Part shown: in pieces, positions 11,653-20,886 of the stretch
Position numbering within the stretch: the stretch's first letter is position 1
How the letters are laid out: each line of letters starts with the position of its first letter
DNA from: Clavaria fumosa
Lineage: Eukaryota > Basidiomycota > Agaricomycetes > Agaricales > Clavariaceae
NCBI GenBank assembly: GCA_951802425.1
Contig: OX637794.1
Location: 1,550,001 to 1,614,000, forward strand
DNA: 64,000 nt
Reading direction: 5' to 3'
Program-made: the position numbers and the translations under genes
The notes under the pieces: generated by a model
What the model was told of the DNA's origin: nothing
Seen by the model: only the letters and a program-made list of their open reading frames with translations
Databases searched by the model: none

Positions 11653-12138
11653 CTAGAGTGAGCGCAGGGGCGGCGCATAGGTGGAAACGGTCAAACCAGT
11701 GACCACCTCATCCAACCATCTCCATCTCATCAACCAATCGTCCAACCTTTCCCTCTCAAAAGTCCCAAAATTTCAACTGCCGTCGTCGAGTGCATCTGTA
11801 GGGCCTGCCCACAGATAGACACATACATCCACCAGTTCCCCGTCTTCCCCTACGGCGCGCGCCAAGGTCCTGTCGTACGCTTCCCCTTCGAAATTATCGA
11901 GCTTGTTCCACTCCTGGGAAACACGAGGAAGCCATCCACTTTGGAGTCCACGTCGCGCATTAGAGCAGGATAATCGGATCCACGGACGGGGCGACGCGTA
12001 AAGCCATACACGCGTGCCTTTTTCCGCTTGGAAAGGACGGATGTAGCATTTTCAGACGACCCATGCGAGGAGAGGGGCGGCCGTAAGGGTACCATATAAG
12101 ATTGGCGGCGAGGATTGCTGTTGATTAGCACTGGCCAT
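11653..12138 (-). pseudogene. Gamma-glutamylcyclotransferase/AIG2-like pseudogene
   Basis: Three frames together spell a typical small cyclotransferase-fold protein. From ATG 12138 the first frame gives PPILYGTLTAAPLLAWVV, the YGTL nucleotide-loop-like motif of the family. A shift near 12055-12062 leads to VYGFTRRPVRGSDYPAL and VDGFLVF. A second shift in a TTTCCC run near 11916-11922 leads to NKLDNFEGEAYDR, which contains the conserved acid of the family, and then VYLWAGPTDALDDG. A TGA at 11773-11775 then sits where relatives have Trp, because NFGTFERERLDDWL continues in the same frame afterwards. None of the shifts can be removed by an intron of normal size. Three independent lesions argue for a dead gene and not one sequencing error. 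The intact enzyme class degrades gamma-glutamyl-amine or -peptide compounds. Confidence 0.75.
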
Positions 12139-13573
12139 GATAATGGTCTGCGGTGAGTGTGTTAGGCGGTCAATGGCTTGTTATGATTTGTTCTCAAATT
12201 TTTCTTACTAGGAACGAGCCGACGGGAGAGCCTGGCAGTACTGACCCGGTGATACTGAACTGGCTGCCCAAGCAAGTCCTAAGTTGCCCCTGCGCTTAAC
12301 TCGGTCTTACTTGTGTCCACGATGCACCCCTTGCTTGGATCCCCGACCGAGCGGACTAGTAATCGCAGGCGACAAAATTGAGTACAAGTCTTGAGGGCGC
12401 TTTGCCCGTATTGCTACGCCCCGACTACATGCGCGCGCTCTTCCGAAGGATTGCAATACTCCTGCATCCCGGCCTCGACAAGTAAAATACTGGCTTTTCT
12501 GTTCAGAGCTAGCCTTCCATAACGCATATACCGCCGGAAGTCATGCATATACTATGGAACTGTCCAGACGCGGACGCATGTCCGCCCGCGCAGCATTTAT
12601 ATCGTCTCGATATTTGCCACACGATAACGATGGCGCTTGCATCCCATTGTTTCCGTCTCCGTGACATTATATCCGCTGAATGTGCTCAACCACGAATGTC
12701 ATTCCGCTGTGCTGTGGATATCCAGAGCGGTAGCGATGTTCTCGTGTACGCCAAAGGCAGGGTCAGGCGGATGATCAGGCCTGGCAAAACGACGGATGGT
12801 AGGTTGTGAGAGGAAGCGTATAACCTGCATAAGCCTGTAGTCGCTCCGGTCTGTCGCTCCGGTCTGTCCTCTTCTCTTCAGTGACTCGACTCCAAAGAGT
12901 TTCCCTCTCATACGATGTTCCTGCTTCTAGATACCGTCACGGCAGCAATCAGAGCGGGCAGTGTTCCGGGTACGTTGCGTGGTTGTCGTGTGTGCGTGCG
13001 TAGGGCTGACCTGGTCTCCAGTCTGCACATGTGGCGCAGGAAGAATCTTTCGACTTCATGAATCTGAGGTCGATGTATAAAACTGGTTCAATCAAGTCAT
13101 AGCCCATACCCGAGTGGAAACGCACAGGAGGTCAGCATATTGCGCGGCAGAAATGTCTGTTGGAACTAATGAGGCGACTTCGGATGAAAGGTGATAGTGC
13201 CAAAGAAAAACAATGGGTGGAACAGGGAGGCTGCGATACGGCAAGATGGCCCGTGACTTATCATGCCCGTAGCCGCTGCGTTCGCACATGAATCAGCGAT
13301 GGGGTGACATTTTGAATAAAGACTGAACATCGAGGGATGGGCGAAACTGGAATTCCTTGAGTTTTGCACCCTAGGTAAAAGTCCATGAATCCGGTGTCCA
13401 GCTTGAGAAAACGAGACAACTTGATTCAATGACAGTTCAAGTGGACGGCTACGTATGTAGTACTCTGTTTCAAAATTTCTTTGCATTTATCGAAAGAGTA
13501 GACTGGTACCTGGTGTCCCTCGTCTAACGCATAATCATCGCTGGGCTGTATCATAACCGGATTAAAAAAACCG
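12139..13573. other. Intergenic region without recognised gene
   Basis: This 1.4 kb stretch lies between the cyclotransferase pseudogene and the 3' end of the ING gene. Open stretches at 12543-12809 (plus) and 13166-13486 (minus) show no family motif and no joining exons. A 12-base direct repeat, CGCTCCGGTCTG, occurs twice in tandem around 12842-12866. Nothing else is evident. Confidence 0.35.
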
Positions 13574-15170
13574 CTATTTTCTCCTTCCTTTCCTTCCTGC
13601 CGCAGCACTCGCAGGCGTCGTAGCACCGGCAGTCGTCATTGCTGTCAAGGGTTCAGCTACTCCCGGATTATCCACGCCAAATCCCTTGCTGGTGCACTCT
13701 GCACAGTAATATATGTCGGGTAACGGTGCCTTGACATTGACACACGTAATGTGGAACTGTTGTAACAAGGTAAAAAGGAATCAGCCTGAGTTAGATGAAA
13801 GCAGACAAGCAGACAGTGCGCATGCGCGTGTGTACATACCCACTGATAAGGACAATCTGGGTTGTCGCAAGCAATCATCTGATCAGAGGATGACATCCAC
13901 AAGGTCAAGCTTTGTATAAGAAAATAGAAAGGGTGTAACAAAAGCGCTGACCTCGCCATGGCTCATCTCCTGGCAAATGCAATAAATGCCCTTGTCTTCT
14001 GCCTCCTCCTCAGCACCCTCCGCCTCTTCATCATCTTCACCTTCCGCATCCATGTCCAAGTCTTCGTCCTCCTTGTCAGCTGCAACGGCGGCAGCGGCAG
14101 CGGTCACTGCCCCGCGTCGCCCTGCACCTCTCAGGTGCACCTGCTGAGAGAGTCGCGACCGCGCGTACGGCGCCGACGACCCTGATGCTGCGTGCACCGG
14201 CGGCGTCGGCGTCGGCAGCCGTGAGTGCGCTCCTGAACCCAGCTTCAGAGAGCCTTGCGCACCAAATTTGCGTCCTGTCGGTAAATCAATACAGAGATAG
14301 CGCAAGATAAATACCATCCAAAACAAATGGAAAGGCACACACTCTTCTGGGAAGCGGCTCCGATGGGGCTCGAGTCCCCCGACGCCGTCGACGGAGAAAG
14401 CGCAATCTTCAAACTCTCCGTAATCTGCGCCACTGGACTACCATCCAAAGCCAACAAAGGATAAAAAGGTCAAAAAAATCAACTGTTGGGCGAATAGACA
14501 CGCACCCAAGGATGGGGCCGCCGCCGACGGGTAAAGTAGTAGCACCATCCAAGCCGGGAACATCACCCTGGAGGATGCTCACTTTCGTCAGCTCGACGTC
14601 GAGACGTGCGCGGGCACGCATCAGCAGCGATACGAGTCGCTGCGCCAGCGCGACCTTTTCCGCCGCCAGTCGGTCCACCTCCATGTACGCCGAGTCGATC
14701 TTAGGCAGCAGCGCCTGGTCCTTTGCTTCTGCGGCTCCTGTGACCGGTGTCTCTGGGGGGACCCCGTTCTTGCCGCCATGTTGCGGTGCGTCCCCGAGCG
14801 GAGACTGTGGCGAGGGCGGAACCGGAGTGGTGGGAGACGACTGGCGGAGGGCGTGTCGCGTGTACCGGTTGCAGTCCCTTGCGATTTGTTGTTGAAGCTC
14901 TGCACGACCACGCGTGACGATGACGATGATAACGATAATGATAAATAGAGGGGAAGGGGGAGAATAAATGGAAGAAAAACCTTGCAATCGCTTCTCTTTG
15001 ACTTGTATCTCCTGCAAAAGGTGTCGAACCTCGCTTGGAAGGCTGTCGAGGCCTGGGATCAAAGAGATGCAACTAGCATGAAGGGCGGCGTGGCGAGCTA
15101 GGGGAGAACACTGACTGGAGATGAATTCTGAGGCGATTGCCGCTGCCTCTTCGAGGTTTGAAGCGCTCAT
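13574..15170 (-). CDS. ING-family PHD-finger chromatin protein
   Basis: This is an inhibitor-of-growth type histone reader, a subunit of acetyltransferase or deacetylase complexes such as NuA4 or Rpd3. The start at 15170 gives MSASNLEEAAAIASEF. After an intron come LDSLPSEVRHLLQEIQVKEK and ELQQQIARDCNRYTRHA, the ING N-terminal helical domain. A long low-complexity linker follows, with basic and acidic patches including a run of Glu/Asp near 14020-14080. The PHD finger is assembled from three exons: IYCICQEMSHGE, MIACDNPDCPYQW, and FHITCV plus IYYCAEC. This supplies the Cys4-His-Cys3 zinc ligands. The aromatic and acidic residues that read H3K4me3 (Tyr of IYCIC, Met/Ile-Ala-Cys-Asp, Trp of YQW) are present. 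The tail is basic (GRKGRRK) with stop TAG 13574-13576, as in ING proteins with a polybasic region. It faces away from the left M13 gene across 445 bp. Confidence 0.9.
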
Positions 15171-15615
15171 TCCTGGCTCTAGACAGTGTCTGGAACCAGC
15201 TTTATGGGACCCGACAGCTTCGGCCAAAATCACGTGACACGAACAACAGGCTTGCTTCAGTCAGTATTCACTATCAGCCACCCCCACACTTCGATCTCGT
15301 TTACAGCTCTCAGCGCCCTACATACTTAACATTTTACCTCGTGTAGATTTTAACGTGATGCGTCTGGTGTCTCGGCTATCCGTGCCTGCTACCGAATGCA
15401 ACATGCGTGTATCAGAACAATCAGGGCTGTCTGTTGTAAAGGCCATGCACTTTCCAGGACGCTTTCATGAATCTGAATGCACACGTGATGTGAAGAACCT
15501 CCGCACCGAGGTTGAAGCAAGGCGAGGTCAGCGCGCTGCACTGTTGACAATAAGCTGCGCTGTGCATTCGTACCGACCACCTTGCTGCTCACACTCTCGT
15601 CTCTAAAGAGCTACT

Positions 15616-18600
15616 ATGGATGAGCCGAGGCGCTCGACAGACGATGGTGAAGCCTTGGTCTGTCAGACTATACCCTGGCGTCGAACTGACTGTCTTAATT
15701 CTAGAACGAGATCCCCTTCTGGGTGACCACGTACAAGAATCACCCCCGCCCACCTTTCTCGAACGAGTCGCCGCTGTAACGCAAGAGCCCTTGACTCCGC
15801 TTTCACAGTTCCTTTTTATTGCTGTAATTGTTCTGCTCTTATTGAGCTCTGTCTTCATCGGGCTTTGGGCTGGAGTCAATCACAAGTTGAGACTAGAGAA
15901 AGAGAAACACGGCGATGGCGGGACTACTACACAAACTACTACCACTACCACTACCGTCATCCCGTCGATAACGACACATACAACGACGCAAGTTATGACG
16001 ACTACTTGGGCATCGACTGAAACAACGACAACAAGAACCACCGCCACGACAGTAATCCCAGCTCCCACTCCATCACCAACACAGGAAGTGAGTTAAGTCT
16101 CTTTCCAGTCGGGCTTCTAAATCGATTGCGTTGGCTTTCAGGTCTGCCTGTCTTCGCAGTGCATCCTTCTATCGGCGTCAATCTTATCTAGCATCGACAT
16201 CTCCCAGGATCCATGCGAGAGCTTCTATGACTTCGCCAGTGCGTTGCAGGAAAATATCCGAGTCGTACTACGCTAAAGATACTGGTATTAACAGATGGCG
16301 GTTGGCTCAATTCCCATGTTTTGCCTTCTGGCAAGGCCTCGTGGGGAATGTTCGAAATACTCGCCAACCAGAACGGACGACTGATACAAGAGATACTGCA
16401 AGCCAATTCTTCTATCTCCTCAGCACCGCACCATCCATTATCCCTTGAGCAGCTGGATTACGATGCATCTATTCTCAGCAAACTACGTGGACTATACAAC
16501 TCTTGCATGGATGAGAAACAACTCAATCATCTAGGGCAAGACCCATTGATACGCGTAGCCCGAATTGTGAGGAAGCTCTTTAGAGAAAAAGGAACGACAA
16601 TCGAACCTCAAAGTGAAGATGAAGATGAAAACATTCCTGTTGCCCAAGATCTTAAGGGAACCGGCTTGACTGCAGCCGTCGCCTATTTACATTCGAGAGG
16701 TATATCCTCAAGTCATTATTAAAGAGTAGAGCTGAGTGACGCTGTGCACACTAGGCATTGACGCTTTATTCGGCTATGAGATCGAGGGTGATTTGAAAAA
16801 GGATCCAAATCTATTCACACTCTGGTTCTTGCAGCCTCTTCTTGGCCTTCCATCCAAAGTAAGTACTATTCGTATAGGAGATCTTTGCAACAGGAAGTGA
16901 TTGGATCGTTATTGTAGGAATACTATAAAGACGAAGCTGTAGTGGAGCTCTATCAAGCAACTATAGAACGTCTCTTGTTCACACTTTTAGAAGGCATGGA
17001 AGATGAACTTGCGCCGACGCAGACGCCAATTTCCAAGAAAGAAAATTTGTTACAGCCGGTGGATTCACCAGTTTCCGAGACATGGCCTCCTTGGCCATGG
17101 CCGCCGTGGGGCAAGGACGGCGACGAAAAAAAAAGACACACCAATAACACTCAACGTGCGCGTGAATTGGCTAAGGAGGTGCTCGAGTTTGAGAACAAGA
17201 TCGCCAAAGCTAGCATGAACCACCGGTAAAACGCATCTACATCTCCCTCATGGATCATCTGACGGTACTCCGGGACCAGCGATATCATATCCGTCGACCC
17301 GCTTGCTACATACAACCCAATGCCGCTCTCGAACCTCTCCACGGCGGTGCCCCAAATTCACTTCGGGGATTATCTTTCCGCATTCTATCCACACTCCTTT
17401 CCTGCTGAAGTCATTGTGGCTCAGCCGGCTTACTTTGCTACTCTCCCGTTCATCCTGGAAGACACTGGTAACGATACCGTCGAGGCGTACCTCCTGACGC
17501 GTGCTGCTCTTCAGCTTGCGCCCTTACTGAGCCCTGAGACAGAAGCTTGGAAAGCTGTGCGCGCGCTCAATGAGAAGCTGGGCGGGCTCAAGAAGGGCGC
17601 AGTTGTAGATCGCGCAGAATTTTGTGTGGAGCACGTCGAGCGCGCCATGGGTTACGCTGTGGGCAGATACTTTGTGCAAATGAAGTTCCCCGAAAAATCG
17701 AGAGAGAAAGTTACGAAAATTATCACAGGTGGGGGTCGCGTTTCCCAATCAGAAACTGCCCAATTGACTGAGCTGTACAGACGTTGTGAAGTCGTTCAAC
17801 GAACGCCTGCCCCTTTTGAAATGGATGGATGAGGAATCCGCCACAGTGGCTGCAGAGAAGGTGATGAGCCAGCATTTCCTCGTTTAAGCAGCGACTGACC
17901 GACCGTAGGCTGATGCAATCCGAGTCAAAGTTGGATTCCCGCTTTCTCCGGACCTCCGGGATCCAAAGAGCATTTACATGTTTTACCTCCCGCTCAAGAT
18001 CCGTGACGACGCGTTCTTTTTGAACTTACTCACAGCTGCGTGCGTTTTGTCCCCTACAGAGTTAGGTGACATTTTCGCTGACTAAAGCACCTCAGCTCGA
18101 TTGAGGTGTCGAGAGAGTGGCTGCAATTAGGAAAGAGGCGGAATCCGGACAGCTGGGATCTTGCCCTCTCAACCAAGGCACTGTTCCCATCAACTTGGAG
18201 GATGTTCCCCTCAACCGTCAACGCCGAATTCATACCTCCTGCCAATGAGGTGTGAACTTCCCCAAACTCTCCGCTTTCGCTTAAATTCCTTGTCAGATCG
18301 TGTTCCCCGCAGGAATTCTTCTGCCACCCTTCTTCTCGCAGGAATGGTGAGACTTTATCATGTGGTTTAGATTATTTAGCTCATTGATCATGCTGTCTCC
18401 CTAAAGGCCTGGGTATATTTCATATGGGGCGTTCGGGTCTGTCGCCGCCCATGAGTTGACGGTATGTCTTCTCCGTGCAAATGTCCCCGTGATACTTCAA
18501 TTTCTATCTCAGCATGCTTTCGATTCAAGTGGAAGGTTGTACAATCAACACGGGAAGCTAGAGAAATGGTGGTCAGACTCCACCTCGGAAGGGTTCAAAG

Positions 18601-19357
18601 TCAGGCAAGATTGTATCGAGAAGCAATTTTCAGGTATGCATATCACCCCGCCTTGAGTATGGTGTTAACGACAATGATAAGAGTACACGGTCGATGATGG
18701 GAAAGGAGGCCACATTCATGTCAATGTACGTCGTCTTATTCTCGTTGTGGCATTCGTCGTTTACATGTGAATAAACAGGGTAGTCTGTGCGTGCTGTCGC
18801 TTGATATCAACTACGCCGTGAGCTTCGCTGATCCCTGCATACTAATAGAACCTCTGGCGAAAACATTGGCGACTCTGGTGTCATTCATAGCTACAACGCT
18901 TGGAAAGCTCAGTTCCACACTTCGCTCGAGGCTGGAACTGAGTATCTTCTTCCCGGATTGAACTTCACTAGGCGGGTCTTTCGCTCCTTCTCTCGACTCG
19001 TCCTTTGCTGAAGGTAGAGCCACGTAAAGAGAGCAACTTTTCTTCGTCTCGTTCGCGAGAATCTGGGCCGAGAAGAGCACCCCTGCCAACGATGTGAGTC
19101 CGAACGATAGCTCTTGCTCCTTGGTCTGACCACAAGGGTTTCAGGTACGAAGTGTATTCACGGACCCACATTCGCCGCCCAGACATCGTGTAGATGGGAC
19201 GATGCGCAACATGCCGGAGTTCGCGAAGGCATTCCGCTGTTCTCCCAATGCCAAGGTGAATTCCTTTGTCTGTCTGAGTGATTCATGTGTTCGGCTCACG
19301 AAGCGAGAACAGCTGAATCCGCCTATGGAGAAGCGCTGTCTCTTCTGGCAAGATTGA
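15616..19357 (+). CDS. M13 (neprilysin-like) zinc metallopeptidase, left copy
   Basis: This is a type II membrane endopeptidase of the neprilysin/endothelin-converting-enzyme family. Exon 1 is short (15616-15646, MDEPRRSTDD). Exon 2 has LLGDHVQESPPPTFLERVAA, one membrane helix (FIAVIVLLLLSSVFIG) and a Thr-rich, probably O-glycosylated stalk. The ectodomain starts with Cys-containing LSSQC and DPCESFYDFANGGW. Later exons carry RELAKEVLEFENKIA and PQIHFGDYL. VNAEFIPPANE (18216-18248) and IVFPAGILLPPFF follow. The zinc site is split by an intron as HELT at 18450-18461 and HAFDSSG from 18513. GENIGDSG supplies the third ligand Glu, and HRVDGTMRNMPEFAKAF is the substrate-pocket element. The C-terminus LNPPMEKRCLFWQD is the standard M13 ending, with TGA 19355-19357. 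Compared with the right copy it has 27 extra in-frame bases just before VNAEF. All exons join in frame, so it is probably active. Confidence 0.9.
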
Positions 19358-19470
19358 TGGGGACAGAAATGTGCAGGATCGCAACACTGTTGTTAACTTA
19401 TTATTATCAGATACAATCGTTTTGTGATGTACGACCCGGGCGTCGAGGTGGTTCGCGTAAAGCAAACACT

Positions 19471-19573
19471 CTAGATTTCAAGAACCCCTTTTGTGCTTGG
19501 CACATCGTCCCCTCCCGTTTTCTCTATTGCTTGACGGATCGCCAACGCCAGAGCCTTGAAAGCGGGCTCAGCG
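19471..19573 (-). pseudogene. Duplicated last exon of HIS3
   Basis: The minus strand here repeats the 103-nt final exon of HIS3 (20784-20886). It has the same CAG acceptor and reads [20 protein letters not shown], ending in a TAG at 19471-19473. It differs from the functional exon by a Ser to Pro change and by Ile instead of the last Met. Part of the preceding intron is present to about 19630, and nothing of the other exons remains. It is a 5'-truncated by-product of the inverted duplication and cannot make a dehydratase. Confidence 0.85.
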
Positions 19574-19640
19574 CTGCGATTCTGATTGGCCAAGAATTGC
19601 ACGGAGGGTAACATTCATCCCACTGTGCTTCGCGTACCAG

Positions 19641-20024
19641 CAATGAAGTCACGTTGTATCCTGGTTGCATTCACAAGATGCTTTGATTGATCCGGACGAT
19701 CTCTACTCATATTGAGCCAAACCGAGTCCCGTATCTAATCTTTGATACATTTGAGAGGTGTGCCTAGTCGTAGCTTATTCTATAGAGTGGGCATAAAGAC
19801 ATTATTATATGTACCAGCCTGGCATCTCATCTAGCATTGCTTGTAATCAGTTTGATCATTTCGTAGTATAGTCATTTTGTGACGTTGTAGGCGGGTGCCT
19901 GCACGGAATGTTACATGGACGGCGGGAAAGTTGATGGCGGGCACATTGACGGCGAGTAGATAAAGGTTACGGTCACACCCTATTATGAGGCCAACTGTGG
20001 CTGATCGATCACTTCTGCAGGAGG
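19641..20024. promoter_or_regulatory. HIS3 upstream region in the repeat centre
   Basis: These 0.4 kb are single-copy and lie directly upstream of the HIS3 start. They contain three near copies of a TGACGGCGGG-like decamer between about 19918 and 19957. I find no perfect TGACTC element of the Gcn4 type and no clear TATA box. The promoter role is inferred from position only. Confidence 0.4.
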
Positions 20025-20886
20025 ATGTCCCAAGACGCGTCGGCTGTGCCCTCAATGGCTCGATGCGCCACAATCTCGCGGAAAACCAAGGAAACTGATA
20101 TCCATGTCAACCTAGTCCTGGACGGTGCATCTGGTTCGAGTTCAGAGTCTGTTCTCGACATCTCCACAGGAATTGGATTCCTAGACCATGTGGGTGGCAT
20201 CCCTTGCAATGTTTTGTGCGCTCGGGCCTTCACCGTCCATGAATGTAGATGTATACGGCGCTTGCGAAGCACAGTGGGATGTCCCTGCAGATGAAGTGTC
20301 AAGGCGACCTTTGGATCGACGACCATCACACTGCAGATGAGCATCTGGCTTTTGTTCGCACATTTGCCCGCGCCTTTGCCTGACATTGTCATTACAGGAC
20401 AGCGCACTCGCTCTCGGGGCTGCATTCAAACAGGCCCTGGGTGAGATCAGGGGTATTCGCAGGTACGGGACCGGCTTTGCCCCGCTAGACGAGGTAAGCA
20501 GCCCTCCCTCTCTTTCGTTGCGCGTCTCAACCATACCGGGTTTCCCAAGGCGCTCTCTAGAGCAGTCATCGACATCTGCTCGCGCCCATACTGCGTGACC
20601 AATCTCGGCCTCAAGCGCGAGAAGATCGGCGATCTCTCAACAGAGATGGTCAGTCATGTCTTCCATTCTTTCGCCATGGCGGCCGGCGTGACCCTCCACG
20701 TCGACGTTCTACGAGGCGAGAATGACCATCACCGGTACGTGAATGTCACCCTCCGCGCGATTCTTGGCCAATCAAAATCGCAGCGCCGAATCCGCTTTTA
20801 AGGCTCTGGCATTGGCGATCCGTCAAGCAATAGAGAAAACGGGAGGGGACGATGTGCCAAGCACAAAAGGGGTTCTTGAAATGTAG
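20025..20886 (+). CDS. HIS3: Imidazoleglycerol-phosphate dehydratase
   Basis: This enzyme catalyses dehydration of imidazoleglycerol phosphate in histidine biosynthesis (EC 4.2.1.19). It is cytosolic and manganese-dependent. Exons are 20025-20189, 20249 to about 20337, 20398-20493, 20550-20734 and 20784-20886, or about 212 residues, normal for fungi. Key motifs are [15 protein letters not shown] then [14 protein letters not shown], the metal-binding [34 protein letters not shown], and [16 protein letters not shown] with [16 protein letters not shown]. The tail [14 protein letters not shown] is the usual IGPD ending. The junction after DDHHTA lacks a GT donor where the family needs one (see findings). 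The last exon lies inside the right repeat arm while exons 1-4 are single-copy. It converges with the right M13 gene, with about 107 bp between stops. Confidence 0.9.

Larger units (their letters stand above)
15391..19640 (+). repeat. Left arm of large inverted repeat
   Basis: This 4.2 kb segment reappears in reverse orientation at about 20738-24964. The outer edge is set by the shared 12-mer ACCGAATGCAAC at 15391, after which the copies differ by a small indel and then match through the M13 promoter. The inner edge lies just past the last HIS3 intron, near 19640. Exon blocks I compared by eye agree at roughly 90-95 percent of bases, and introns agree slightly less. The arm holds the whole left M13 gene and a reversed copy of the final HIS3 exon. 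Confidence 0.9.

Noticed and set aside
12543..12809. 88-residue frame as a gene
   Set aside because: No family motif, no joining exons and no conservation signal that I can see.
18753..18850. Open plus-strand frame overlapping the M13 exon after HVN, read as a separate small gene
   Set aside because: It is a shadow frame. The M13 frame through GSLTSGENIGD, with a GTGCGT donor, explains the region in both copies.
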